Assembly: GCA_934045075.1 (NCBI GenBank)
Contig: OW203751.1
Location: forward strand, 389,501 to 453,500
Direction of reading: 5' to 3'
DNA: 64,000 nt
Source: Yponomeuta sedellus
Taxonomy: Eukaryota; Arthropoda; Insecta; Lepidoptera; Yponomeutidae
The position numbers and the translations under genes were made by a program. The notes beneath the pieces were generated by a model. It had not been told where the DNA came from, did no database searches, and saw nothing but the letters and a program-made list of their open reading frames with translations. Shown in pieces: positions 9,844 to 21,316 of the stretch (positions are counted from its first letter, which is position 1; each line of letters begins with the position of its first letter).

Positions 9844-11100
9844 TTGCGTCGCAGCATGCGGTGGGGGCCTATGTCTGCCTCAACTGCCCTGCCCTGTACT
9901 GAACTGTGCTGCGTCGCCTGCGTCTCAGCTAGAGTTGTGATTCTACCCGGGTATTTACCCGAAATGGGTAGATTCGCGGGAATATTCCCATTGAATCTAC
10001 CCGACGGGTATTTATGAGGGTAAATACGTTTATTGGTGTTTTCGTTCGCTAAAATAGATTGCATTACCGTTAAATCCATTTTTACTCACGAGCCTCAGGA
10101 CTATATTCAATATCTTTCATTCTTTTTTGACGAAAGAACGAAATAAGTATATTTCAAGAAAATAAAATTTTTGTGATGGAATTATTTCATGAATTATTGA
10201 GAGATTGTTAAAGATTCTTACTTAGTAATCATCCGCCTGAGAGTAAATAACCATAAATACCAGTTTCTACTGAGTTTTTAACGAAAACTGACAGTAAATA
10301 TTTTTAATTTGTTTTTTACAGTAAAATCTTTAAGTTAGGGTCTTATTTGATCGGTATTGATGAGATCTTTAATTAAACTTGAGGAGCATGGTCTGATGAT
10401 AGCGCTGGAAGGTGTGTATGGGATCTCCTCAACGAATAGCAGCAGACCATTTGAGTTTGTACTTATTCGATGAGTATTTATGAGATCTTTGTTGAAACTT
10501 GGTGACAAGTTCTTAGATGGCACAGCAAAGTACCCAAATTCTAGTGCCATCATCAGACCCTTCAGACACTAGATCTTCACAACGGATAGTAGGAAACTAT
10601 TCGAGTTTCGCCTTATTAATTCTGTATTATTGAGATATTTAGCAGAACTTTCTGATAAGATCTGATTACGGCAAAGTAAGATGATTATAGTTAGATCTGG
10701 GAAAAAGAACGTGGTTACAGGATCTCCTAAACGGAGAACCTAGAATGATTCATATTCATTTATTTTATGATATTCATTTATTTGATTTCAATAAAATCAA
10801 ATTATTACACACCCGTATCGCGTACGCAGAGATCAGCGTTTGCCACTTGCCATGATCCTGACAGATCTTTTTCGCTTTATCAACATTTGTTACTAAAAAT
10901 CAAATTATTGAAATATTTTTGCAGTATTTCAAAAGTTAGTCTCAAATAATGGAGTCCTAGTAAAGAATAAATATTGAATTATATTTCAATTGGGTCAGAA
11001 ACTTTTTTTAAATTATTGTATTATCACTTGATTTCACTATAAACATGGCAACATTGACAAAGGATAAATAACAAAATTTCTGTTTGCTCAAATAAGTCAT

Positions 11101-11705
11101 TAACTTATGAACCTATTTAGAGGCTAAAAATTTTACCCATGCCGGGATTCGAACCCGCGACTTCTGGCTATCCGTGCCAGCGCTCTTTCCAACTGAGCTA
11201 ATAGGCGACTCACCGGCATCAGTAAATTTCGAACCTCTCTGTACAATATTCTCTGTATTACGTAGAGGGAGCGACATCTGGCAAAGTAATTTGCATCACT
11301 TGCAGCCCTGTGTACCTACTTTGCAATTATTGCAACACATGATTATACTATTTTTATTTTGAATGCACTAAGCCATGCTAAGGACAATTTTAAAAACCTA
11401 TTTAGAGGCTAAAAACGAACCCGTGACTTCTGGCTATCCGTGCCAGCGCTCTTTGCAACTGAGCTAATAATGGGCGACTCACCTAACTGCAAAGTAGGTT
11501 CTACCCGGGGCTGCAAGTGATGCAAATTACTTCAGCCAGATGTCGCTACCTGTACGTAATACAGAGAATAGTGTAAAGAGGTTCGAAATTTCACTGATGC
11601 CGGTGAGTCGCCCATTAGCTCAGTTGGAAAGAGCGCTAGCATGGATAGCCAGAGGTCGCGGGTTCGAATCCCCGCATGGGTGGAATTCTTAGCCTCTAAA
11701 TAGGT
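11101..11705. repeat. Inverted tRNA-like repeats at the centre of the foldback
   Basis: The tRNA-like units are 11134-11207 (minus) and 11609-11682 (plus), plus a third, deleted minus copy at about 11398-11475. They are bordered outside by cctatttagaggc and its complement. They occupy the symmetry centre of the hAT palindrome, so they were either present before the arms were duplicated or drove the duplication. Confidence 0.7.
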
Positions 11706-11807
11706 TCATAAGTTAATGACTTATTTGAACAAACAGAAATTTAGTTATTTATGCTTTGTCAATGTTTATAGTGAAATCAAATGATAATACAATAATTTAA
11801 CATTTTT

Positions 11808-12018
11808 TATGCCACACCTGGCAATAAAGTGGCTTTTTCCGCACGCTGCGCGTACCTTAAAAGCAGCTTTCTGGCCAAGTGTAGACATAAAAAGATGTAG
11901 ACAATACAGGAGGTAATAAAGAAAGCTCTCGATCGCATATTTACGTCCCTCGCTTGCAGCTCGGGTCGCAAACTTCTGCGATCTCGGCCTTTCTTTGTAT
12001 TACCACCCTAGTTGTGTA
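11808..12018 (-). repeat. Hairpin-forming dispersed repeat (ttatgccacacctggcaat)
   Basis: Starts at atgccacacctggcaataaa and ends in an acaact block near 12018. The reverse-orientation twin is at 34663-34877. The middle folds on itself (ggtaataaagaaagctctcg pairs roughly with the cctttctttgtattacc side). It is absent from the left foldback arm, so it inserted after that arm pair formed. Confidence 0.6.
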
Positions 12019-13230
12019 ATGTACTATTTCTGACCCAATTGAAATATAATTCAATATTTATTCTTTACTAGGACTCTATTATTTGAGACTAACTTTTGAA
12101 ATACTGCAAAAATATTTAAATAATTTGATTTTGAGTAACAAATGTTGATAAAGCGAAAAAGATCTGTCAGGATCATGGCAAGTGGCAAACGCTGATCTCT
12201 GCGTACGCGATACGGGTGTGTGAATATGTTACGGTATGTTATGTTTTTTGTTAATTTGATTTTATTGAAATCAAATAAATGAATATCATAAAATGAATAT
12301 GAATCATTCTAGGTTCTCCGTTGAGGAGATTCTGTAACCACGTTCTTTTTCCCAGATCTAACTAACTAATCACCTTACTTTGCCGTAATCAGATCTTATC
12401 AGAAAGTTCTGCTAAAGATCTCAATAATACAGATTAAATATGGCGAAACTTGAATAGTTTCCTACTATCTGTTGTGAAGATCTAGTGTCTGAAGGGTCTG
12501 ATGATGGCACTAGATTTTGGGTACTTTGCTGTGCCATCTAAGAATTTGTCACCATGTTTCAACAAAGATCTCATAAATACTAACTGAATAAGTACAAACT
12601 CAAATGGTCTACTGCTATCCGTTGAGGAGATCCCATACACACCTTCCAGCGCTATCATCAGACCATGCTCCCCAAGTTTAAACAAAGATCTTATCAATAC
12701 CGATCAAATAAGACCCTAACTAAAAGATTTTACTGTAAAAAACCAATTAAAAATATTTAGTGTCAGTTTTCGTTAAATACTCAGTAGAAACTGGTATTTA
12801 TCGTTGTTTACTCTCGGGCGGATAATTAATAAGTAAGAATCTTTAACAATCTCTCAATAATTCATGAAATAAGTCCATCACAAAAAAGTTATTTTCTTGA
12901 GATATACTTATTTCGGTCTTTCGTCAAAAAAGAATGAAAGATATTGAATATAGTCCTGAGGCTCGTGAGTACAAATGAATTTAACGGTAATGCAATCTAT
13001 TTTAGCGAACGAAAACACCAATAAACGTATTTACCCACATAAATACCCATTTCGGGTATTTACCCGGGTATTTACCCGTTTTGGGTATTTACCTGGGAAT
13101 ATACCTTTCGGGTATATTCCCGCGACCCAACTCTAGTCTCAGCATACGCCCAGCCTTACAGTCCGCGTTGTTAGTTTGTGTAGTGAAAATTGTGTCTTTT
13201 TGTAAGGTCGTTAAAGTACGGAGAGTCTGT

Positions 13231-13732
13231 GCCAGCCAGTCAGTTTAACTATGAAAACATGTGCGTCAGGAAAAATATCAGTAACTTTAGGTAGCCAACA
13301 CAGTGTAAATACTAGAAATAAACTTTTGTTCCCAGTATTTAAGCTGGCACAGGTTAATACATCCTTCATGGGGCATTGTATACGCGTATACACAATCAAA
13401 ACCCTGAAGATAAATTAAGCTTGCCTGAAACGCGGTTCAAAAAATATGTTACGCACACTTTGTGACTAAAGGGCTGCTACAACATAAAGGATTATTTAGA
13501 TGACAATGATGTCTGGAATTAAAGCCAGTACATACAATGCATGAGTTCTTTGTTTTATAATAATTATGTTAACTTTGTTAATTAAGGACTTTGAAAAGAC
13601 TAAGTTTGTGGTTATATTGTCCATTTTTCTCCAAAATGATCTAGATTTTGATATGGATACCTAGTTTGAATCGTAACGTTAATTAAGCCGCAGTGTCTGC
13701 GCTACTTTGAATAAATCCTTTCCGTTTCATAT
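13231..13732 (+). pseudogene. Degenerate LINE 3' end
   Basis: Diverged copy of 4895-5422 (gccagccagt..., gtcaggaaaaatatcagtaa, gccgcagtgtctgcgctact) with many frameshifts. No usable frame remains. Confidence 0.7.
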
Positions 13733-14019
13733 TATGTCCCTGGTGTGAGCCAGATGTATTTAAGTACAAAAAAGAACGGGGCTTACAAAGAGTGACGTCA
13801 GGACTACATCATGACTAGAGATAATCAAACACGGACAAGGTCGCCGAGCTAGACTGCCGTAACAGCGATAACTAACATCAGATGCGGTTCACTGACTAGG
13901 CTGCGATACGCAAAAGGCTATTTGAACAAGTTCCTGAAAACGGTATTTCTTTATGTTTCCCGACACTCATACATAGTTACATATTAGACGGGTCTAATCG
14001 CGACTATTTATTAAATCAA

Positions 14020-14337
14020 GCGCTCGTGGCCTAGGCGAACCGAGTGATTGGAATCAATCACTTGAGTTAAGCAACAACAGGCGGGGTCAGGTGCAGGATG
14101 GGTAACCGTCCCGTGACTACCGGCATTTTTCCGAGCGCTTTCGTGCTTCCCAAGGCACGTTAAGCCGTTGGTGGCCTTATGGGCGGGCGGCTTGATAACT
14201 TCTGACAGTGAGACCCGCCACTGTGTTACAATCTTCCACCAACCCGGACTTGGCCCCGTGGTGGAGTATGGCCTAACTTTTCTGCGATGCACAAAGAGAT
14301 CCGTGCCCCAGCAGTGGGGATATACAAGGGTTGATAA
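14020..14337 (+). repeat. 5S-rRNA-headed SINE (SINE3-like), near full length
   Basis: It begins gcgctcgtggcctaggcgaa. 14056-14107 matches the internal promoter part of 5S rRNA: gagttaagcaaca, then (g)gcg(g/c)ggtc and ggatgggtaacc, which equals the A-box plus C-box order of 5S genes (GTTAAGCAAC, GGGCGCGGT, GGATGGGTGACC). The body follows (cgagcgctttcgtgcttc; cacgttaagccgttggtg). The tail is gtgccccagcagtggggata then caagggttgat. A 5S-derived head defines class SINE3 (family knowledge). The coordinates cover all parts present in other copies. Confidence 0.75.
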
Positions 14338-14759
14338 TTAATGGAATGAGAGTCGGTTTTAAAACTTATAATTGATAAAAGGTATAATTATATAATTAAT
14401 TTAAATAAAAATACACTGTCAAATAGCCTATTGTTATACGGACAGCGCTGCCGCTGTTCTGGGTGGCTTTTATATTATTTTATGTCTGTCAATCTGTGTG
14501 AATGCTGCGCTCCAGAACCAAAATTGTCGATGTTAGGTCTGCAACCGCTAGTCCTAGCAGCCAAGGAAAAAAAGCATGATTTGAGTGAAAACTCCAATAT
14601 TACAAAACGTAGGATTTACGCCAGCTGCCATAGGCTTTTTCATCTATATTTATTCAATGGTACAAGTAATTCCCTTTCGATGAAGAAATTAATCATAGGA
14701 ATGTCATGTAATGGCAGTCGTTAAGCCATGACAGAGGCCTTCTGGGCGGCTTGATTTGG

Positions 14760-14896
14760 CTTAGTTTGGAGTAGGTATTTTGTCCATTTTTTCTTCAAAA
14801 TGATCTAGATTTAGAAATGGACACCTAGTTTGACTTATAACGTTCCTTAAGCCGCAGCATCTGCGCTACTTTGAATAAAACCTCTTAATTTCATAG
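14760..14896 (+). repeat. LINE 3' UTR fragment
   Basis: Matches the 3' UTR of the LINE at 4808-5422: aaaatgatctagattt, aaatggacacctagtttga, gccgcagcatctgcgctact, then gaataaaacc and a (T)CATTT remnant. Confidence 0.65.
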
Positions 14897-14910
14897 ATCA
14901 TAAATCTAAG

Positions 14911-15052
14911 CATCTTCTTCTTTAGGCTATATTAGTCGACTGCTGGACATAGCCCTCCCCTAAAGAGAGCCATACCGCAAGGTTGTGCCATCATTGGGGG
15001 GTAATGCCCATAATCCCAACGCGGGGCATGCGGGTAGGGGATCGCAGTTTGG
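14911..15052 (-). repeat. RTE-type LINE tail
   Basis: Minus-strand copy of the ccccaacccgcatgcc ... ctatgtccagcagt block with an AAG tail, the same family as 898-1028 and 56117-56372. Confidence 0.65.
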
Positions 15053-15589
15053 TGGAATCTAAGCATAAGAGAGAAGATTTCGAAATATAAAATTTTTCGA
15101 AACTCAAAGAGCGTTCATTCAACACAGTTTTAAGTCGAGTCAAGGTCAAATTCCAATAAAAACGGCCTAAGTTACATTTTCAGGTCACATTCCGAGTGTT
15201 GTACTAGCCAACGATGTAGAGTCCTAATCCTATTAAAGATGGCGTTAATTGATGGTTATTTGGAGAAACCGCAACGGAGAGCATGCACGAAAAATGTTGA
15301 TTTTATAGTTGTTCTAATTTAATATGTTTAAGGCTTGCGCAGACGAGGGACTTTGGTCCCCGAGGGACAAGTCCCTGAATCGTGTAAATGATGTTTTCCG
15401 AGTTCTTGTCGTGAACTCAACGCATACGGTGTGCGGTCATTTGTTCCCCGGAAATTGAGTGAAGCGTACGCTATGGAAGCAAATGTTCTGATACCGACGT
15501 TGTGTTTTAATTTATATGAGTTCTTTGTTCAATTTTTCTTATTAAAACAATACAGTCGATTTCCTGCGTCATCGTATCGACGTTCATAC

Positions 15590-15732
15590 GACGACGTTTG
15601 TTTCTAGTATCTACATTGTGTTGGCTACCGAAAGTTGCTAATATTTTTTCTGAAATACATAATATTTTCATAGATATACTGGCTGACAACTGTCAGGATG
15701 TTTGTTTCATTAAAGAAATCTCTGAATGAGAT
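15590..15732 (-). pseudogene. LINE RT C-terminal fragment
   Basis: On minus it matches the ORF part of the 4808 LINE from the 'TRDSLRDFFKETNILTV' region through 'NTRN'. Diverged and truncated at both ends. Confidence 0.6.
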
Positions 15733-15734
15733 AT

Positions 15735-16205
15735 CTCTGAAGAAAAATGAATGAGAGGTAGGCTAAAAAGAGTAAAAACTAATCAAGTAAGATAATCAGG
15801 ATTCAAATCAATAATGTCAAATCAATATAGGGCTTACGAAAGTTTTATTACCTTAGTTAATACTATTAATTAAGTAAGTGCTTACAAACAAACGATTTTT
15901 ATTAAACACTACTACTGCTGCTTTTTAAATTGTGTTTGATGTGTGTTTTAGAGGAATACTGTTTTTATAAAATAACACCTCAGGATTTTGTTTTTTGGCG
16001 GACTTATACCACTTATTAAACGTTGCTTAAGTGGCCGTTTAAATGAAATGTATGAAGAACTTTATGGCCACTTGCGGCACACTCTTTGCTATTGGCAGTG
16101 TATCATTGGCTTTTATAATAACTTACATGCAACCAACTGTCCTGATCCGAAACAGGTAGCCAGGCAAAGACGTCACAAACATGGCAATACAGCCAGACTG
16201 GGGCC
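15735..16205. other. AT-rich non-coding stretch
   Basis: No gene, domain or tandem repeat recognised. Open frames here are short and show no family features. Confidence 0.4.
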
Positions 16206-16212
16206 ATTTACG

Positions 16213-16310
16213 TACTAACTCAAGTATGACATCTCCCAGTGGGAATCAAACACACAACCTCAGCTTTGGGAGTCACACAATGTTACCACTTGAGCAATGA
16301 GACAGTCTTA
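16213..16310 (-). repeat. tRNA-like SINE remnant
   Basis: Minus strand: an A-box-like attgctcaagtgg and, about 45 nt later, a B-box-like gtttgattccc with a short stem around it. Too diverged to assign a family. Confidence 0.4.
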
Positions 16311-16616
16311 CGACCATAAGATAAGAATATTCTTTATTGTATACCAGAAAAATAGTTACAGAAAACCGTTGTTTCTACAAAAGATAAGATAAACTATCAC
16401 AATGCTACCATGTCTACCATCGGTGACGTCAAGTGTTTCCCTATAAGGTTTTCCTCCACAGTAGAGAGTAAACTAAAATTTTATTCAAGTACATCTTAGA
16501 CTTCGTATATTATATAGAAGGTGTCTACTTATAAGTATTAAAATACCTGTACTGTAGCAGGAAATACTGCTCTTCTACGTCATATGAACACATTGACAAT
16601 ATGAAACTCATAAAAA

Positions 16617-16970
16617 ATTATACACGGATTTTACTCATTTATTTTACATTTTTGTAAAAATATAAAATGGTCTCGGAAGACTGCGCTGACAGGCGTCTTT
16701 TTGAAAGCATTAACTGTTAGTTTACTACCCGTGGCGAAATTTACAAAAGTTAATTATGAAGTTACGTTCCAAAATAGGCAAACCAATTATTTAGTATAAA
16801 GTCAAAAATATTGATTATTAGTACCTAATTGAAGTTAAAATTAAATCTATAAACCAATTATTTTACATGAACTCAAAAATATTGATTATTAATTAATTGA
16901 AACGTCGGAAAATTGTAAAAATGTAAAATAAACAAGTGAAATCCGTGTAAAAACAGTTTTTATTATGTCT
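16617..16970. mobile_element. Inverted-repeat element, copy 1
   Basis: Ends tacacggattttactcattt (left) and the complement near 16950 (gaaatccgtgtaaaaacag). Inside are a ggtctcggaagac block, acaggcgtctttttg and an aacgtcggaaaattgtaa block. The compact relative is 40975-41146. The middle of this copy holds extra AT-rich sequence. Confidence 0.6.
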
Positions 16971-18290
16971 AGTGCTCAGGTAGTCTAAGGTTAACACGAG
17001 CATGTTTAACAAGATTAGCGTAGCAGTCTTTCTTTATTTATTTAGTAATTCTCTTAATTAGTGCATTAATTTGTAAATTGAAAAAAAAGAAAAGAAAAAC
17101 TATATACCTACATAAAGAAAACACAAATTAATAAATGTATGTAACCAAAATAACAAGTCAACAGTAGATATTTCCAGAATAGGAAACAAGTCCTCTTGAA
17201 TGGGAGGCTTGATTAATGTATCAATGGACGGCCACAGGTGCAAATAAACTTGTCAGTCCCAAAATATAATTAATATAAGGTTAATGTAGGAATAAAAAAA
17301 AATGTTAATGTAACGCTAACATTGAAAATACAAAATTCAAAAATAAATGTGATAAAATTAATAATAGCAATAACACCAGCAATTGTATAACATTACTTAG
17401 ATGTAAGAAATCATGATAGTAATTCTTTTTTGTAAGTTGTGCAATCATGTGTTCTCTATCGCTCTATCTAAACCACTGGTTCTTAATTGGTGGTCAGCAG
17501 ACCCTAGAGGTGGTCCTTGGAGACATTGCAAGAGAAATAATAATAAAAGATGTGTTAGCCATACAACTATGTATGTTTTATTTATGGATAGATCAACAAT
17601 CCTTTCGATAACAACCCTTGTATGTCCCCACTCTCAATATTCTATCTATCTATTTATCGACACCTGTTTAAGTATTTTGTTTCTGTATCTTAATTTTTGT
17701 GCAATAAAACATAGGAAACAAGCAAACTCTTGTATGTCCCCTCTGCTGGGGCACGGGTCTCTTCTTGCATTGCAGGAAGGTTAGGCCACTCCACCACAGG
17801 GGTCTTACAGACAGTACTGTCTCTAACAATCAAGGGCAAACAATCCTTTATTTATTTAATTTAACCCAACTTTACCCAGCAACCTAAGTATTATATCTTA
17901 GTAATAAACCAGCTGGATATAATTTTGTCATTTTCTTGTCAGGGAATAAGACAGATATTTGGTAAAATGGTCCCTCTCGATGAAGAAATTACATCTTCAA
18001 AATAAGACTGACAATCTTTTAGTCAGTAATTTAAAGAGTCACTATGTTTTAGAGAAATTTATTTGTTAAGGCAGGGTTCTGGATATCCTTAAAAGAATCT
18101 GTGAATTAACAATCTGTGAGTGATTTAACTAACAATACAAGAATATAGAGTTTGGTAAAGATTAGTCGAAATTACTGTAAATATCACAATAAATCTTTGT
18201 TATTTTTTCTTACTTTATCTTTGTTATTTGATGTTGATGAAAAAAAATGTCATTTCGTTTAAAAAAATACCTATTATTTTATTTAGATAA
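16971..18290. other. AT-rich non-coding stretch with repeat tails
   Basis: Mostly low-complexity A/T sequence. 17640-17725 resembles 34890-34975 (atcttaatttttgtgcaata, aaacaagcaaactcttgtat). 17727-17815 is the tail of a 5S-headed SINE on minus (tctgctggggcacgggtctc). No gene recognised. Confidence 0.5.
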
Positions 18291-18626
18291 AGTAGGGTCA
18301 TTACGCTGGATCGCGGCCCTGCGTTGTTTCGCGGCCTTTTAGAGGACCAATCGCATAAACATTGCAATAATAAGAATTCTATCTCGCCCTTCCTAACGTG
18401 ATGTGGCTCTTTAAAAAGTAGGATAGTTGCATAAGGTCATGCCTATTCAAATAGGGCGGTTTACCTAGACATTGTGCCGGAAATAAATCGTCCATTTTGT
18501 CAGCCGCGCTGCCAGCGCACGTACGCACGGTGGTACCGTAGTAGGTCATAGGACTCGGATGGCAATGACTGAGCTAAGCCATGATATCTGGCTCAGTTAC
18601 CCACTAATTGTCATACTACCTGAGGG

Positions 18627-18635
18627 TATAAAAGG
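18627..18635 (+). promoter_or_regulatory. TATA box of the Transib transposase gene
   Basis: TATAAAAGG lies about 160 bp upstream of the ATG at 18789, and an insect initiator-like window follows about 30 bp downstream (ttcccaacatt). It is the only strong TATA motif between the left end and the start codon. Confidence 0.6.
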
Positions 18636-18788
18636 TTTCGCAATCTATTGTTCCCAACATTCCTTTTTCGGCATCCGAAGTGAACACAAGTAATTAGTCA
18701 TCAACCTGTTATCACCAAGTGCTTTAATTAGCCCAAGACGCGACGCGTGTGTTTAAGTTCCAACTTGTCTGTGACCTGCTATTTTACA

Positions 18789-21099
18789 ATGGAATTTGAA
18801 GTCACAGGTATGTATTATTAATTTACTTTACTATTTTGCCTTTTCCTTCTACATTTTTTTTTTAAATAGAGTGCTACGCCAACGTGGCATTTTTTATGTA
18901 TTTATGTCTGTATATTTTTTACGTTGAAGCTTTTACTTATGTTTGTACCTACTTGTACCATTCAATTTGGTATAGAAATATGGGTTACAATGTCTACTAC
19001 TAGGCCTCTCCAAATTTAGCTGCGTCATGCTGCGTCTGTAAGGTGCAGCCAGGTGCTACGCCGCGCGCCTGAACGCGTAGCAGGCGCGTAGCACTTGCTA
19101 CGAAACATGTATCTATTTTGATCCGCTTTTAACGTATTTTTATTTTGTTTTAGGTACTAGTATTAAGTGTTCTTTCAAAAGAATGCTTGTACTAGATACT
19201 TGGCTGTCTATTAAAGACAGCAAATCTGAACTGGAGCGTTGGCATCGAGTTTTTCGAGACCTAATACAATTGCTGCCTGATGTTGAGAATTACATTGCTG
19301 ATGACTTGGAAAAAAGAGTTACTAAAGTTTGTACAAGATTGGTAGCAATTTGGAAGCAAGTCACGCGCAACCATTCTCGCATGGTCTCTAAGTACGGAGA
19401 CTGGCTGAACGAAATTGAAGTTTGCGTTCTGCCAACTTGTGCAACAGTAGGGAGCCACAACACCCAACGGCCAGCAGCAGAAGCTTCGACAAGCACCCAA
19501 CAGCACCAGCACAGGAAGGACTTTGAGGAATGTAGCAAGAGATCAAAACGCCGCAGGCTTGCAGAGTTAAGTAAAGTAGACAGTTCTGCGATAAATTCTT
19601 TGTTGGACGATTCTAGTCTATCTAACGCCGCTGCATCTTTAAATTTCAGCACTGACGAAGTCTTGTCTCTTATAAATGAGACAAAACTGACTAAACATCA
19701 GTATCTTTTGGTGAAAGACTTCGTTAATGCAAAATCACCTAATGCATTACCATCTTATCAAAAAGTGTTAGAAGCTAAGAAGCGGTGCTATCCATCGCAA
19801 GAGTTTATCACGGAATCATCTGCTGAAGTAGAATTACAATCATTGTTAGATCATACTGCTTGCCGGATACTAGAATCCCAAAAACCCGTTTTGAATAATA
19901 TTGACCCTAATAAAGAATTTGTTTTGATTGGAAAATGGGGTTTCGATGGGAGTACGGGGCACAGCGAATATAAACAGATTTTTGGAGATTCTGGTATCGA
20001 TGATGATGGCAGTATGTTTGTTACTTCATATTGTCCTCTTCAATTGGTTTGTAAGTCCAATACCTCCGACCCAGATCAAATAGTTTGGAAAAATCCGCGC
20101 CCTTCTTCCACCAGGTATTGTAGGCCTATTCGATTCCAATTTGCCAAAGAATCCAAAGACCTTTCTGTGCAAGAAGAAGCTTATTTCAAGACTAAAATTG
20201 ATAGTTTACAACCGACTTCTTTCACTCACGGTGAATATGAAATAAAAGTGCAGCATTCTTTACAATTAACCATGGTTGATGGTAAAGTGTGCAGTGCTCT
20301 GAGCGATACATCTTGTAGTAGATGTTATATTTGTGGTTCAACTCCAAAAGAGATGAATGACATTGATAAATCGCTGAGCAAAACTGCAGATAGTGGTACC
20401 TATCAATTTGGACTATCTCCTCTTCACTCGTATATCCGATTCTTCGAATATTTAATTCACGTTTCTTATAGATTAGACATAAAGAAATGGCAGGTACGTT
20501 CTTCAGACGAAAAAGCTCTTCTTGCACAAAAAAAACAACATGTGCAGCAACAGTTTAGGCAGAAACTTGGTCTAATAGTCGACAAACCGCGAAGTGGAGG
20601 AAGTGGCACATCTAACGACGGAAACACTGCCAGAAAGTTTTTTTCTAACTCAGCGGTTTCAGCGGAAATTACTGGATTAGATAAAATCCTTATTGACAGA
20701 TGTCATAATCTGCTGCAGTGTCTTTCGTCGGGATACAAAATTAATAACGCCACTTTTAAAGAGTATTCTCTAGAAACAGCACGTAAACTTGTTGCTACCT
20801 ATCCATGGTACAACTTGCCATCGTCTGTACATAAGGTCCTCATTCATGGGTCGGAAGTAATTGAACACGCATTATTGTCAATAGGTGAGCTTTCGGAAGA
20901 GGCCGCCGAATCTTGCAATAAATTAATCAAACTCTTCAGGCGTGACAACACGAGGAAAATGTCTCGGGTTGTCACAAACACCGACTTGATACATAGACTT
21001 CTCCTTAATTCGGATCCTTATATTTCTAGTTTAAGAAGGTTACCACAGAAGAAGAAGTCTATTCTATCAAAAGAAGTATTAAATTTGTTGTCGGTTTAG
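18789..21099 (+). CDS. Transib transposase (RAG1-like), two exons, intact
   Basis: Exon 1 is 18789-18807 (ATG, then MEFEVT) with donor G|gtatgt. The intron is 18808-19153 with acceptor ttttgttttag. Exon 2 is 19154-21099, and joining keeps the frame, giving 654 residues, a normal Transib length. The core resembles RAG1/Transib: WGFDGSTGHSEY holds the first catalytic Asp (D271), TMVDGKVCSA the second (D382). The SEEAAESCNK block (about 587-596) holds the catalytic Glu. Zinc ligands match the RAG1 pattern: CYIC (C397, C400) and HKVLIH (H566, H571, spacing five). GLSPLHSYIRFFEYL and PWYNLPSSVHKVLIHG are further family blocks. The enzyme cuts at the CAC ends and gives 5-bp duplications. No stop or frameshift was seen. 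Starting at 19183 would give 638 residues and skip exon 1. Confidence 0.93.
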
Positions 21100-21288
21100 G
21101 AAAAAATGTAAAAAATAAGATAGGTATTTATGTTATTTTTTACATAACTCCTATTATGTAAATATAATATTTTTTGTCCAATTGTGTGTTTGTACTTAGA
21201 TGTTAGTTAAGTATTTACTTTATTTGTAATATAAAATGTAAATAGTAAGGTTTAATAGTTATTAAGTTGCAAACCTTCTTTTAAGTGT

Positions 21289-21316
21289 AATAAAAATGCA
21301 TAATTTTGTAAATAAA
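21289..21316 (+). terminator. Polyadenylation signals of the Transib gene
   Basis: Two AATAAA hexamers (21289-21294, 21311-21316) lie about 190-217 bp after the stop and before the right end, followed by a T-run. They fit a compact 3' UTR within the element. Confidence 0.6.

Larger units (their letters stand above)
9930..13135. mobile_element. 3.2-kb foldback hAT element (non-autonomous)
   Basis: Ends TAGAGTTG...CAACTCTA, flanked by an exact 8-bp duplication GTCTCAGC (9922-9929, 13136-13143); both are hAT features. The two arms are inverted copies of each other for about 1.2-1.4 kb. Shared landmarks include actcacgagcctcaggacta (left) with its complement (right), and the gcgtacgcagagatcagcg block at 10820 and 12190. 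The right arm has an extra 210-bp insertion (11808-12018). No transposase is encoded. The terminal 150 bp contain repeated 'gggtatttaccc' motifs, candidate binding sites. Confidence 0.85.
9502..13155. mobile_element. Harbinger-like MITE split by a hAT element
   Basis: Left end GGCTGGGCGCATGCTGAGAC (9502). The right end is its complement, GGCTGGGCGTATGCTGAGAC. The right end is cut by the hAT insertion after its outer 12 bp, and matching resumes at the inner side (down from 9929). Rejoined, the inverted ends match over about 36 bp with two mismatches. TTA flanks the element at 9499-9501 and 13156-13158, the Harbinger signature. Without the hAT insert and its duplication it is 440 bp. Its interior encodes part of a MADF-like domain. 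Confidence 0.85.

Noticed and set aside
9930..13135. Classical Foldback (FB) element
   Set aside because: The 8-bp duplication and TAGAGTTG ends indicate a hAT element with very long arms.
18472..18485. cattgtgccgg as an alternative Transib end (CACAATG complement)
   Set aside because: No matching partner or 5-bp duplication exists there, while 18526/21469 has both.
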